DNA of 64,000 nucleotides from Oscillospiraceae bacterium (GTDB lineage: Bacteria; Bacillota; Clostridia; Oscillospirales; Oscillospiraceae). Made by a program: the position numbers and the translations under genes. The stretch spans positions 1,550,001 to 1,614,000 of the forward strand of contig AP025583.1 of the NCBI GenBank assembly GCA_022846095.1. Reading direction: 5' to 3'. Shown in pieces: positions 8,183 to 17,433 of the stretch. A model generated the notes under the pieces. It was not told where the DNA came from and did no database searches. It saw nothing but the letters and a program-made list of their open reading frames with translations. The first letter of the stretch is position 1; the number at the start of each line of letters is the position of its first letter.

Positions 8183-9715
8183 ATGGATGACTATGTGATT
8201 GAGATGCTCAACATCACAAAGGAGTTCCCGGGCATTAAGGCCAACGACAATATCACCCTGCAGCTCAAAAAGGGAGAGGTGCACGCGCTGCTGGGAGAAA
8301 ACGGCGCGGGGAAGTCCACCCTGATGAGCGTCCTGTTCGGCCTGTACCAGCCGGAGGCGGGCGTCATCAAGAAAAACGGCAAGGAAGTCAAGATAAAGGA
8401 CCCCAACGACGCCAACGACCTGGGCATCGGCATGGTCCACCAGCACTTCAAGCTGGTGGAGATCTTTACGGTCCTGGACAACATCATCCTGGGCGTGGAG
8501 CCCAACCGGGCGGGATTCCTCCAGAAGGCGGAGGCCCGCAAAAAGGTGGTGGAACTGTCCGAAAAATACGGGCTGCGGGTAGACCCGGACGCCCTCATCG
8601 AGGACATCTCCGTGGGCATGCAGCAGCGGGTGGAGATCCTCAAGATGCTCTACCGCGAAAACGAGATCCTCATTTTCGACGAGCCCACCGCCGTGCTCAC
8701 CCCCCAGGAGATCGACGAGCTGATGGAGATCATGCGCGGCTTCACCAAAGAGGGGAAGAGCATCCTCTTCATCACCCACAAGCTGGCCGAGATCATGGCG
8801 GTGGCCGACCGCTGCACCGTGCTGCGCAAGGGCCAGTGCATCGGCACCGTGGACGTGGCCGGCACCACCCAGGAGGAGCTGTCCCGGATGATGGTGGGCC
8901 GCCCGGTCAGCCTTGTGGTGGACAAGCAGGAGCGCGACCCCGGCGAGGTGATCCTGGAGGTGGAGCACGTGACCGTGCCCTCCAAGGCCCACAAGAACAA
9001 CGCGGTGAAGGACGTGTCCTTCAAGGTCCGCTCGGGCGAGATCGTGTGCCTGGCGGGCATCGAGGGCAACGGCCAGACCGAATTCGCCTACGCCCTGACC
9101 GGCCTGGAGAAGCCCTCGGCGGGCGCGTTCCGCCTCAAGGGCGCAGACATCACCCACGCCCCCATCCGGGAGCGCTCCAAGTCGGGCATGAGCCACATCC
9201 CCGAGGACCGGCACAAGCACGGCCTGGTGCTGGACTACACCCTGGCCCAGAACCTGGTGCTCCAGCGCTACTGGCAGCCGGAGTTCCAGAGCCGCGGCTT
9301 CATCAAGTTCGGCGCGGTGCGGCAGTACGCCGAGCGCCTGATCGAGCAGTACGACATCCGCTCCGGCCAGGGGCCGGACACCCCGGCCCGCTCCATGTCG
9401 GGCGGCAACCAGCAGAAGGCCATCGTGGCCCGGGAGATCGACAAGGACCCGGAGCTGCTGGTGGCCATCCAGCCCACCCGCGGCCTGGACGTGGGCGCCA
9501 TTGAGTACATCCACAAGCAGCTCGTCGCCCAGCGGGACGAGGGGAAGGGCGTGCTGCTGATCTCCCTGGAGCTGGACGAGGTGATGAACGTGTCCGACCG
9601 CATCCTCGTCATGTACGAGGGCGAGATCGTGGGCGAGTTCGACCCCAAGACCACCACGGTGGAGGAACTGGGCCTCTACATGGCCGGCGCCAAGCGGAAG
9701 GAGGTCCTGAGCTAG
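8183..9715 (+). CDS. Nucleoside ABC transporter, double ATPase
   Basis: ATPase of the BMP/CUT2-like nucleoside importer, 510 aa with two ABC domains. The first has a full Walker A (GENGAGKST), signature (SVGMQQRVEIL) and Walker B (ILIFDEPTAVL). The second has the degenerate P-loop AGIEGNGQTEF and signature SGGNQQKAIVARE usual in this class. The chosen ATG follows AAGGAGTGGTG; an earlier in-frame ATG at 8129 overlaps the -10 box and was rejected. The stop codon directly abuts the permease start, so the genes are translationally coupled. Confidence 0.93.
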   Translation: MDDYVIEMLNITKEFPGIKANDNITLQLKKGEVHALLGENGAGKSTLMSVLFGLYQPEAGVIKKNGKEVKIKDPNDANDLGIGMVHQHFKLVEIFTVLDNIILGVEPNRAGFLQKAEARKKVVELSEKYGLRVDPDALIEDISVGMQQRVEILKMLYRENEILIFDEPTAVLTPQEIDELMEIMRGFTKEGKSILFITHKLAEIMAVADRCTVLRKGQCIGTVDVAGTTQEELSRMMVGRPVSLVVDKQERDPGEVILEVEHVTVPSKAHKNNAVKDVSFKVRSGEIVCLAGIEGNGQTEFAYALTGLEKPSAGAFRLKGADITHAPIRERSKSGMSHIPEDRHKHGLVLDYTLAQNLVLQRYWQPEFQSRGFIKFGAVRQYAERLIEQYDIRSGQGPDTPARSMSGGNQQKAIVAREIDKDPELLVAIQPTRGLDVGAIEYIHKQLVAQRDEGKGVLLISLELDEVMNVSDRILVMYEGEIVGEFDPKTTTVEELGLYMAGAKRKEVLS

Positions 9716-10864
9716 ATGAAACAGGAATCCAAATTCGGGCGCTTTTTGCGCGCCCCGGGCACGGTCAGCGCCCTGTCCTCCGTGCTGGCCATCCTGATCG
9801 GCCTGCTGATCGGCTTCCTGCTGCTGCTGATCTTCAACCCCGGCGAGGCCCTGGGCGGCATGGTCAAGCTGCTGACCACCGGCTTTAAGAACCCCGCCCG
9901 CTTCGCCAAGGTGCTCTACCAGGCGGCCCCCCTGGTGATGACCGGCCTGTCCGTGGGCTTCGCCTTCAAGACCGGCCTGTTCAACATCGGCGCCTCGGGC
10001 CAGTACGTGGTGGGCTCCTGCTGCGCGCTGGTCACCGGCGTGGCCTTCGGCTGGCCCTGGTGGGCCTCCATGATCGCCGCCATGATCGGCGGGGCGGTCT
10101 GGGGCCTCTTCCCCGGCCTGTTCAAGGCCCTGTTCAACGTCAACGAGGTCATCACCTCCATCATGTTCAACTGGATCGGCCTGTTTTTGACCAACCTGAT
10201 CTTCTCCAACATCCCCCAGATGCTGGCCAACTTCTGGGGCGACGCCCAGTACGACCGCACCGCCGCCCTGGCCAAGGCCAACCCAGGGGCCATTATCCCC
10301 ACCGCCGGGCTGGACCAGGCCCTGGGCTCCACCTATATGAATATCAGCATCTTCATCACGATCTTTTTCGCCATCGTGATCTACATCGTGCTGAACAAGA
10401 CCACCTTCGGCTACGAGCTTAAGGCCTGCGGGCAGAACCGCAACGCGGCCGTCTACGCGGGCATCAACGCCAAGCGCAACATCGTGCTGTCCATGGTCAT
10501 CGCGGGCGCCATGTCCGGCATCGCCGGCGGCATCTACTACCTGGCCGGCACCGCCCAGTACGTCATGGACAAGGTGCTGCCCGCCATGGGCTTCAACGGC
10601 ATCCCCGTGGCCCTGCTGGCCTCCTCCAACCCCATCGGCACCATCTTCTCCGCCCTGTTCATCTCCTACATCCAGGTGGGCGGCGAGGCCATGCAGCCCA
10701 AGTTCGCCACCGAGACCATCGACATCATCATCGCCGTTATCATCTATCTGGCCGCCTTCTCGCTGCTGATGAAGAACCTTATCTCCAAGGCGATGACCCG
10801 CAGAAAGCAGGAGGCCGCCGCCCCGGCGCAGGCCCCCGCCGACGGGAAGGAGGAGCAGAAATGA
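9716..10864 (+). CDS. Nucleoside ABC transporter permease 1
   Basis: Membrane subunit of the BMP-type importer (YufP/NupP class), 382 aa, about eight to ten helices. Typical segments are GLSVGFAFKTGLFNIGASGQ, NEVITSIMFNWIGLFLTN and YELKACGQNRNAAVYAGIN, the coupling-helix region of this family. The ATG immediately follows the ATPase stop codon, and its own stop overlaps the next start by 4 bases. The C-terminal tail is Ala/Pro/Lys-rich. Confidence 0.92.
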   Translation: MKQESKFGRFLRAPGTVSALSSVLAILIGLLIGFLLLLIFNPGEALGGMVKLLTTGFKNPARFAKVLYQAAPLVMTGLSVGFAFKTGLFNIGASGQYVVGSCCALVTGVAFGWPWWASMIAAMIGGAVWGLFPGLFKALFNVNEVITSIMFNWIGLFLTNLIFSNIPQMLANFWGDAQYDRTAALAKANPGAIIPTAGLDQALGSTYMNISIFITIFFAIVIYIVLNKTTFGYELKACGQNRNAAVYAGINAKRNIVLSMVIAGAMSGIAGGIYYLAGTAQYVMDKVLPAMGFNGIPVALLASSNPIGTIFSALFISYIQVGGEAMQPKFATETIDIIIAVIIYLAAFSLLMKNLISKAMTRRKQEAAAPAQAPADGKEEQK

Positions 10865-11835
10865 GCGTACTTGCCAATATTATCAGCGCCACCGTCCTGT
10901 TCGCCGTCCCGCTGCTGCTGGTCGCCCTGGGCGGTATGTTCTCCGAGCGCTCGGGTATCATCAACATCGCCCTTGAGGGCATCATGATCATCGGCGCCCT
11001 GTTCTCCTGTTTGGCCCTGGCCGCCTTCGACAAGTCGGGCTTCGGCCCCAGCCACCCCCAGCTGGCCATGCTGTGCGCTATCCTGGTGGCCGCCCTGGCG
11101 GGCGCCGTGTTCTCGCTGCTGCTGGCCTTCGCCTCCATCAACCTGCGGGCCGACCAGACCATCGGCGGCACCGCGCTGAACACCTTCGCCCCCGCCTTCG
11201 CCGTGGTGCTCACCTGGGCCGTACAGGGCCGCGGGCAGACCACCATCCTCCTGCCCAGCTGGATCCGCATCGGCGGGGCCAACGCGGACTCAAACTTTCT
11301 CCAGCAGGTGGTCTTTAAGTCCATGTACCTGACCACCCCGGTGGCCATCCTTCTGCTGATCGTGGCCATCATCCTGCTCTACAGGACCAAGTTCGGCCTG
11401 CGCCTCATGGCCTGCGGCGAGCACCCCCAGGCCGCCGACAGCGTGGGCATCAACGTGTACAAGATGCGCTACGCGGGCGTCACCATCTCGGGTATGCTGG
11501 GCGGCATCGGCGGGCTTGCCTTCATCGTGGCCGCGGGCGCCGGGTTCCAGTCCGACGTGGCGGGCTACGGCTTCCTGGCCCTGGCCGTGATGATCTTCGG
11601 CAACTGGAAGCCGGTGCGCATCCTGGGCGCCTCCCTCTTCTTCGCGCTGTTCAAGGTGGTGGGCTCCTATGCCGCCAGCATCCCCTTCCTGCCCTCCTTC
11701 GAGGGCGTGAAGTCCTCTCAGTATATCTACCAGATGCTGCCCTATATCGTGACCATGATCGTCCTGATCTTCACCTCCAAGAAGTCCAGGGCGCCCAAGG
11801 CCGAGGGTATCCCCTACGACAAGGGCCAGCGCTGA
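10861..11835 (+). CDS. Nucleoside ABC transporter permease 2
   Basis: Second membrane subunit (YufQ/NupQ class), 324 aa. It has the paired signature GGMFSERSGIINIALEGIMI, and LRLMACGEHPQAADSVGIN, which mirrors the coupling segment of permease 1. The start overlaps the preceding stop codon (ATGA). With the lipoprotein, ATPase and first permease this completes an importer for purine or pyrimidine nucleosides. The exact specificity cannot be read from sequence; deoC nearby suggests deoxynucleosides are used. Confidence 0.92.
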   Translation: MSVLANIISATVLFAVPLLLVALGGMFSERSGIINIALEGIMIIGALFSCLALAAFDKSGFGPSHPQLAMLCAILVAALAGAVFSLLLAFASINLRADQTIGGTALNTFAPAFAVVLTWAVQGRGQTTILLPSWIRIGGANADSNFLQQVVFKSMYLTTPVAILLLIVAIILLYRTKFGLRLMACGEHPQAADSVGINVYKMRYAGVTISGMLGGIGGLAFIVAAGAGFQSDVAGYGFLALAVMIFGNWKPVRILGASLFFALFKVVGSYAASIPFLPSFEGVKSSQYIYQMLPYIVTMIVLIFTSKKSRAPKAEGIPYDKGQR

Positions 11836-11904
11836 GCTTCCTGCGACCAGTATAGCAAAAAGCGGCGCGGGTTAAGTAGGACAGATGTCCTAGCGCGTTA
11901 AAAA

Positions 11905-11941
11905 CACACGGCGCCCCCAATCCGGGGCGCCGTGTGTTTTT
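11905..11941 (+). terminator. Terminator of the nucleoside-transporter operon
   Basis: A 13-bp G+C stem (11905-11917 with 11924-11936) followed by TTTTTG, with an A-run on its left, so it may also stop transcripts arriving from the minus strand. Confidence 0.85.
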
Positions 11942-12010
11942 GTCTGTGATTTTTTGTGCAGGTCCGAGTCAGGGCGCTCACATAAGGAATGCGGCTCAGG
12001 GGGATAAAAC

Positions 12011-12155
12011 GGGCGATTCGTGAATCGCCCCTACGGTACGGGGATGGGACGGATTGCCGCGGGCCTGCGGCCCTCGCAATGACGCAGGGAGGGGACTTGC
12101 CCCCGCCGCCCCTTGTTCGCCTTCTCCGCCTAAGCTACAACAACGATGCTGTATC
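12011..12155 (+). repeat. Composite palindromic repeat, copy 1 (modules A, B, C)
   Basis: Three modules that recur at 17.6-18.1 kb. Module A (12011-12030) is a palindrome with 9-bp arms GGGCGATTC and GAATCGCCC. Module B (12051-12083) begins GGATTGCC and ends GCAATGAC with arms that pair. Module C (12116-12155) starts TTCGCCTTCTCCGCCTAAG. No open frame here resembles a protein. They look like REP-type intergenic elements. Order here is A-B-C; at the second site it is C (reversed)-A-D-B. Confidence 0.8.
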
Positions 12156-12195
12156 CTGCACACGAGATTTTGCTTATCCGGTCTTTTGCCGCGCC

Positions 12196-12888
12196 CTATT
12201 TCAGCTCCAGGGGCTCGATGTCCACCGCCAGGCGGCTGAGCCCGCCGGGGTCGGCGACGCGCCAGCCGTCCCCGGTTTTCTCCAGCCAGCCCCGCTCCCG
12301 GAAGCCCTTCATCACCCGGGAGAGCTGCCGGTAGCTGACCCCCAGCAGCTCCGCCGTGCGGGTCAGGTTCTCCCGGAACACCCCGCCGGGGGAGGTCTCC
12401 AGAATATAGGCCGCCATGCGGTCCTCCAGCCGGAACAGGAGGTTGTTGGTGGCGTAGACCGAGTCCTTCACCATTTCCCGGGAAACGCGGCGCAGGGCGT
12501 AGCGCAGGAAGTCGGCGTCCTCCAGCAGCGCGGCGCGGTGGCGGGGGATGTCCAGCTCGGCGCACCACGCCTCGTCCCCGTGCACCCGCAGATCGGCGGT
12601 GGCGTGGGTGTTGCCCAGGGCCACCTCCACGTCCCCGCAGATCAGATCGCCGGGGTGGCAGAAGGTGAGCAGGTAGGTGCGGGCCTGGGGGGTGGTGATG
12701 GACACCAGCACCGTGCCGTCCAGCAGCAGGGACAGGCGGGGGACGGGCTCCCCGCAGCGGCAGATGTACTCCCCCCGCCCGTAGCGCAGCAGCACCCAGG
12801 GGTAGCGGCGCAGAAAGGGCATGCGCGCGTGCATGCCGCTGCGGGCAAAGTACCGCTCCAGGGCGGCGGGATCCTGAATTTGTTCCAT
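12196..12888 (-). CDS. Crp/Fnr-family transcription regulator, YeiL-like
   Basis: A 230-aa regulator. The N-terminal half is a cyclic-nucleotide-binding-type beta-barrel (YGRGEYICRCGEPVPRLSLLLDG, quoted in part, then YLLTFCHPGDLICGDVEVA), and the C-terminal half has a winged helix with ENLTRTAELLGVSYRQLSRVM as recognition motif. The last part matches the YeiL-like branch, which is not a cAMP receptor. Two cysteines (CRC) at about residue 43-45 could bind metal or sense redox, which is speculation. The start ATG follows GGAAGGAGG. Its targets are unknown; the MATE exporter behind it runs the same way but a terminator stands between them. Confidence 0.85.
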   Translation of the reverse strand: MEQIQDPAALERYFARSGMHARMPFLRRYPWVLLRYGRGEYICRCGEPVPRLSLLLDGTVLVSITTPQARTYLLTFCHPGDLICGDVEVALGNTHATADLRVHGDEAWCAELDIPRHRAALLEDADFLRYALRRVSREMVKDSVYATNNLLFRLEDRMAAYILETSPGGVFRENLTRTAELLGVSYRQLSRVMKGFRERGWLEKTGDGWRVADPGGLSRLAVDIEPLELK

Positions 12889-12945
12889 GTGGGCCTCCTT
12901 CCGGCTTCTCCGGCACCATGGTAACCCGTCCGGGGGATAAAAGTC

Positions 12946-12978
12946 AAGTGTGCGGCCCCGGCGGGGGGCCGCACACTT
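12946..12978 (-). terminator. Terminator of the MATE gene
   Basis: A 14-bp perfect stem (12946-12959 with 12965-12978), followed on the minus strand by GACTTTTATC. Confidence 0.75.
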
Positions 12979-12987
12979 TAAAAAAGG

Positions 12988-14349
12988 CTATATGAGCTGA
13001 ATGCGCTTCCAGCGGCCCCGGGCGAAGCGGATGGTGAACACCAGCGCCCGGACGCCCCAGTCGATGATCATGGCGATCCACACCCCCAGCAGGGCCAGCC
13101 CCAGGCCCCAGGGGGAGGCCAGCAGGTAGCTGGCGCCGATGCGGAAGATAAACATGGACAGCAGGGACACCAGCATGGTGAACACCGCGTCCCCCGCCGC
13201 CCGCAGGGCGTTGGGCAGGCAAAAGGCCAGGGGCCACAGGAAGATCTGGAAGGCGGCGCACCAGCGCAGCACCTCGGCGGCCATCTCCGCGGCCTGGGGG
13301 CTGAGGTGGAACAGCCCCACCACCGGCCCGGCGGTGAAGAAGAGGACGAGGCACATGGAGCCCATGGCGACGTAGCACACGGTGATCAGCTTCTTCGTGT
13401 AGGACACCGCCTGCCCCGGCTCCCGCGCCCCCATGGACTGCCCCACCACGGTGATCAGGGCCAGCCCCAGGGCCTGGCCGGGCACGTTCACCACCCCCGC
13501 GATGCTGTTGGCGATAGCGTTGGCCGTGATGGCGGCGGTGCCGAAGGTGGTGATGAGGTTGAGCACCAGCAGCTTGCCCACCTGGAACATGCCGTTCTCC
13601 AGGCCGGTGGGGATGCCGATGGTGAGGATGCGGCGGACCATGTCCCAGCGGAACTCGAAGTGGGACAGGCCCTGTATGTTCACCGGGTTCTCCGGCCGGT
13701 GCAGCAGCACCAGCATGAGCACGGCGGCCACGATGCGGGAGGCCAGGGTGCCGATGGCGGCCCCCGCCGCCCCCATGCCGAAGCCGAAGATCAGCACCGC
13801 GTTGACCGAGATGTTGATGACGTTCACCAGCAGGGAGTTGAACATGGACACCTTGCTGTTGCCCATGGAGCGGAAGAGGGCGGCACCCGCGTTGTAGAGG
13901 GACATGAAGGGGTAGGCCATGGCGGTGATGAGGAAGTAGACCAGGGCGCTGTCCATGACCTGGGCGTCGATATGCCCGAAGAGCAGGGCGAGGATGTGCT
14001 GGCGGAAGATGAGGGCCAGCGCCATCAGGGCGGTGGAGGCCGCCACCACCGCGTAGATCAGCTGCCGGGCGGCGATGCGGGCCCCCTCCCGGTCCTGGCG
14101 GCCCAGGTACTGGGACACCACCACCGCACCGCCGGTGGACAGGGCGGCGAAAACCTGGATCAGCAAGAGGTTGATGTTGTCCACCAGGGACACGCCGGAG
14201 ACCGCCGCCTCCCCCGCGGTGGTGACCATCACCGTGTCGGCCATGCCCACCGTCATCAGCAGCAGCTGCTCGATCACCAGGGGGATGGCCAGCCGGATCA
14301 GGGCCTGCCGGGAAAACAGCGGCGGCCGGACGGAGGTTTCCTGCTCCAT
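12988..14349 (-). CDS. MATE family multidrug/cation efflux transporter
   Basis: A 453-aa, twelve-helix membrane antiporter of the NorM/DinF-like MATE family, which exports organic cations by sodium or proton exchange. Two homologous halves are visible: IRLAIPLVIEQLLLMTVGMADTVMV (in part) opens the first, and RRILTIGIPTGLENGMFQVGK opens the second. The ATG at 14349 follows AAGGAGATG and yields MEQETSV; an earlier in-frame start adds 22 residues without a ribosome site. The substrate is unknown. Confidence 0.92.
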   Translation of the reverse strand: MEQETSVRPPLFSRQALIRLAIPLVIEQLLLMTVGMADTVMVTTAGEAAVSGVSLVDNINLLLIQVFAALSTGGAVVVSQYLGRQDREGARIAARQLIYAVVAASTALMALALIFRQHILALLFGHIDAQVMDSALVYFLITAMAYPFMSLYNAGAALFRSMGNSKVSMFNSLLVNVINISVNAVLIFGFGMGAAGAAIGTLASRIVAAVLMLVLLHRPENPVNIQGLSHFEFRWDMVRRILTIGIPTGLENGMFQVGKLLVLNLITTFGTAAITANAIANSIAGVVNVPGQALGLALITVVGQSMGAREPGQAVSYTKKLITVCYVAMGSMCLVLFFTAGPVVGLFHLSPQAAEMAAEVLRWCAAFQIFLWPLAFCLPNALRAAGDAVFTMLVSLLSMFIFRIGASYLLASPWGLGLALLGVWIAMIIDWGVRALVFTIRFARGRWKRIQLI

Positions 14350-14456
14350 ACCACATCTCCTTTTTTTCAGTAAATTGACAAATTGATATTCTATCATAGC
14401 GGTGGGAGAATACAAGCAGCATTTTACACAAGAAACGGGAAAGCGTGAAATTCCGC

Positions 14457-14485
14457 TTGCATTTTTCGGGGAGATGGGCTATCCT
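14457..14485 (+). promoter_or_regulatory. Promoter of the small unknown gene
   Basis: TTGCAT (14457-14462) and TATCCT (14480-14485) with a 17-base spacer, 43 bases before the start codon. Confidence 0.55.
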
Positions 14486-14528
14486 GAACCCAGGGGTTTA
14501 AAAGGGAACATCAGGAGGACGATTTAGA

Positions 14529-14819
14529 ATGAAAGCATTCGACACGGTAAACAAAGTGGAGCTGGAGGTCACCCGGGACGACCTCATTCAGCTCATGCGG
14601 GACGGCCGCCAGGTGGACTTCGTGATGAAGGAGCCCACCAGCGACGCGGACGGCTACATGACCTGGGACGTGGAGTTCTGGTCTGCGGTGGACGAGCGGA
14701 AGTTCGTGCGTACTTACGAGTTTAAGGGGCGCACCCTCTCCGAGTTCAACCACTACAACCTATACGACATGCAGACCGACTTCGACCCCAACAAGGCCAA
14801 GGAAGTCCGCATCAGCTAA
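14529..14819 (+). CDS. Unknown small acidic protein
   Basis: A 96-aa protein with a clear CAGGAGG ribosome site, its own promoter and its own terminator, so it is a real single-gene unit. I do not recognise a family. It has no signal, no membrane helix and no cysteine. The sequence alternates short strands and polar turns (for example VELEVTRDDLIQLMRDG and MTWDVEFWSAVDERKFV), with many aspartates and aromatic residues, as in a small alpha+beta domain. The genes on both sides are on the other strand. Confidence 0.7.
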   Translation: MKAFDTVNKVELEVTRDDLIQLMRDGRQVDFVMKEPTSDADGYMTWDVEFWSAVDERKFVRTYEFKGRTLSEFNHYNLYDMQTDFDPNKAKEVRIS

Positions 14820-14826
14820 AGCAAAG

Positions 14827-14863
14827 CCGCGGGGCGTGGATGATTCCACGCCCCGCGGTTCTT
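14827..14863 (+). terminator. Convergent terminator
   Basis: A 14-bp perfect stem (14827-14840 with 14845-14858) followed by TTCTTTT. It ends the small gene and lies just before the convergent amidohydrolase stop codon. Confidence 0.8.
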
Positions 14864-14870
14864 TTCCGCC

Positions 14871-16226
14871 TCAGAACCGCCCCAGGTAGCGGCTGACCGT
14901 CTCGCCCGCCCGGCGGACGATCTCCCCCTCGTCGGCCGTGGTCAGCTCCCCCTGCTGCACCACGGGCACGCCGCCCACAAAGGTGTAGTCCACGTTCCCC
15001 TTGAAGCCAACGGTACCCAGCAGGCTCATGGGGTCGAACTGGGCCCCGGCCAGGCTCAGGCGGTTCAGGTCGATCATAAAGAAGTCGGCGGCCATGCCGG
15101 GGGCCAGGTAGCCGATGTCGGTGCGCCCCAGCAGGCGGGCCGAGCCGCGGGTGGCCATCTTCAGCACCTCGTACCCCGTGGGGGCGGCGCGGCCGGACTG
15201 GAGGCGGTGGAGCAGGTAGCACACCCGCATCTCCTCCAGCAGGCTGGAGCCGTCGTTGGAGGCCGCGCCGTCCACCGCCAGCCCCACCGGCACCCCCAGC
15301 CGCAGCATCTCCGGCACCCGGCACACGCCGGAGGAGAGCTTCATGTTGGAGATGGGGCAGTGGGCCACGCCGGTGCCCGTCTCGGCCAGCACGCGCAGCT
15401 CCCCGTCGTTGAAGTGGATGCCGTGGGCGTACCACACGTCGCTCCCCGTCCAGCCCAGGGACTGCATGTAGGCCAGGGGGCGCAGGCCGAATTTCTCCAG
15501 GGTGAACTGCTCCTCGTCCTTCGTCTCGGCCACGTGGGTGTGCAGCCGCACCCCCAGGGAGCGGGCCAGCCCGGCGCTCTCCCGCAGCAGGTCCCCGGTC
15601 ACCGAGAAGGGGGAGCAGGGGGCCAGGGCCACCTGGCGCATGGAGAAGCGGCTCTCGTCGTGCCACACCCGCACCAGGCGCTCGGAGTCGGCCAGGATCT
15701 CGTCGATGGTCTGCACCACGCTGTCCGGGGGCAGGCCGCCGTCCTTCTTGGACAGGTCCATGGAGCCCCGGGAGGCGTGGAAGCGGATGCCCACCGTCTC
15801 CGCGGCCCGGAACTGGGCGGCGATGAGGTCTCCGGCCCGGGCGGGGAATACGTAGTGGTGGTCAAAGCAGGTGGTGCAGCCGGTTTTCAGCAGCTCCCCC
15901 AGCCCCACCTGGGCGGCGCAGGAGACCACCTCCTCATCCAGGTTCTTCCACACCTCGTACAGGGTGACCAGCCAGGGGAAGAGCTCCATGCGCTGCACCT
16001 CGGGCAGGTTGCGGGAGAAGATCTGGTACAGGTGGTGGTGGGTATTGACGAGGCCGGGGTAGACCACCATGGCGGAGGCGTCGATGACTTGGTCGGCCTG
16101 CCGCTGCTCGGGGCCGATGTACTCCACGGCGTCGTCCCGGAGGAAGAGGTTGCAGCGCTCCCAGAGGGTGTCGCTGTCGTCGCAGGAGACGATATAGCGG
16201 GCGTTTTTAATGAGCGTGGTGGACAT
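14871..16226 (-). CDS. 8-oxoguanine deaminase-like amidohydrolase
   Basis: A 451-aa metal-dependent deaminase of the amidohydrolase superfamily (ATZ/TRZ, 8-oxoguanine deaminase branch), which would convert 8-oxoguanine to urate and ammonia. The zinc motif NTHHHLYQ is at about residue 61-68; further ligands lie in LHTHVAETKDEEQ and DGAASND. The segments ASRGSMDLSKKDGGLPPD and TGCTTCFDHHYVFP are those of the 8-oxoguanine deaminase group. The start ATG follows AAAGGAGG; a longer frame reaches into the neighbour and is rejected. The product urate fits the purine or N-heterocycle theme of the window. Alternative: a related guanine- or triazine-type deaminase. Confidence 0.85.
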   Translation of the reverse strand: MSTTLIKNARYIVSCDDSDTLWERCNLFLRDDAVEYIGPEQRQADQVIDASAMVVYPGLVNTHHHLYQIFSRNLPEVQRMELFPWLVTLYEVWKNLDEEVVSCAAQVGLGELLKTGCTTCFDHHYVFPARAGDLIAAQFRAAETVGIRFHASRGSMDLSKKDGGLPPDSVVQTIDEILADSERLVRVWHDESRFSMRQVALAPCSPFSVTGDLLRESAGLARSLGVRLHTHVAETKDEEQFTLEKFGLRPLAYMQSLGWTGSDVWYAHGIHFNDGELRVLAETGTGVAHCPISNMKLSSGVCRVPEMLRLGVPVGLAVDGAASNDGSSLLEEMRVCYLLHRLQSGRAAPTGYEVLKMATRGSARLLGRTDIGYLAPGMAADFFMIDLNRLSLAGAQFDPMSLLGTVGFKGNVDYTFVGGVPVVQQGELTTADEGEIVRRAGETVSRYLGRF

Positions 16227-16284
16227 GGCGCGGCCTCCTTTACAGATTTGTGTAACTCCATGATACACGAATCGGAACGCCGGG

Positions 16285-17433
16285 TCAAATCCGTTTGGAC
16301 AGCTTGGCCAGCGCGCCCCGCCGCAGGGCCACCGCCCGGTGGGGGCACAGCTCATGGCAGCAGAAGCAGCGGATGCAGCGCCCCGGGTCCACGGCGGCTT
16401 TGCCCCCGTCCAGGGAGATGGCCCCGGCGGGGCAGGCGGCCTTGCAGATGCCGCAGCCCACGCAGGCTGTGCGCTCCACCCTGGGCGCGGGGGAAAAGAC
16501 CGCCCGCACCAGCCGCTCCGCCGGGCGCTTGATGGGGCCCAAAACGTCGAAGAGCTCCCGGTGGACGGTGGAGGGCAGGCGGAAGCCCGGCACGCGCAGG
16601 GATTCCAGCGGCGGGCCCACCACGGTCAGATCCTCCGCTCGGGTGGGGCCCAGGCCCCGCTCCTGCGCCGAGAGCAGCAGGGGGTTTTGCTCCCGGGGCA
16701 GGCCGATGAGGTACCCGGCGGCGGTATCCAGGGCCAGGGGGTTTTCCGAGGCCAGCAGCAGCCCCACCTGCCGGGGGGTGCCCGACGCGCCGGGGCCCTG
16801 GCCCTCCATGGCCAGCACCGCGTCCATAATGCACAGGCGGGGGGCGGCGAAGCCCGCCAGATCCAGCAGCATGTGGGCGAAGGCGCGCTGATCGGGCATA
16901 GTGGCGTGGAAGCCCACCTTGCTCCGTCCGGGGATAAGGCCGAAGAGGTTCTTCACCGCCCCGGTCATGCCCATGAACATGTGGGTTTTCAGCTTGCACA
17001 GGTCGATGATGCCCGCGCAGTCCAGGGCGGGGGAGATGATCTCCATCCGCTTGAGCACCCGGCCGGACGGGTTGGACACCTCCCGCCAGGAGGCGTCGAA
17101 GTTTAGCTCCACCCCTGCGCCCTCCATGCCGGAGACGGCGTAGAGCCTGCGCAGGATGCCCTCGCCGTAGTGGTAGCCCGCGCCGGGGCTGTCCCCCAGC
17201 AGGGGGGAGGCCCCCGCCCCCTCCACCAGCGCGGCGGCGCCCGCCGCCACCGCCGGGTGGGTGCACACCGCCGACTCCGGCGGGGAGGGGTTGAGCAGGT
17301 TGGCCTTTAAAAAGACGCGCTCGCCGGGCTTGACGAAGCGCTCCATGCCGCCCATGAGGCGTAGCAGCTCCGAGAGCTTCTCCGGCGCGGCGGCGTAGTC
17401 GGGGCAGGGCAGGATATATACGGTACTGTCCAT
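16285..17433 (-). CDS. DUF362 protein with C-terminal ferredoxin domain
   Basis: A 382-aa protein with an N-terminal DUF362 domain (CTHPAVAAGAAALVEGAG, LDCAGIIDLCKLKTHMFMG, TGAVKNLFGLIPGRSK) and two [4Fe-4S] motifs at the very C-terminus (CVGCGICKAACP and CIRCFCCHELCP). In the first DUF362 protein of this window the ferredoxin part is internal, so the two are not recent copies. The ATG at 17433 is placed 9 bases after AAGGAA; a GTG two codons earlier is possible. It lies 58 bases upstream of the deaminase on the same strand, so the two are probably one operon. Function unknown. Confidence 0.82.
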   Translation of the reverse strand: MDSTVYILPCPDYAAAPEKLSELLRLMGGMERFVKPGERVFLKANLLNPSPPESAVCTHPAVAAGAAALVEGAGASPLLGDSPGAGYHYGEGILRRLYAVSGMEGAGVELNFDASWREVSNPSGRVLKRMEIISPALDCAGIIDLCKLKTHMFMGMTGAVKNLFGLIPGRSKVGFHATMPDQRAFAHMLLDLAGFAAPRLCIMDAVLAMEGQGPGASGTPRQVGLLLASENPLALDTAAGYLIGLPREQNPLLLSAQERGLGPTRAEDLTVVGPPLESLRVPGFRLPSTVHRELFDVLGPIKRPAERLVRAVFSPAPRVERTACVGCGICKAACPAGAISLDGGKAAVDPGRCIRCFCCHELCPHRAVALRRGALAKLSKRI

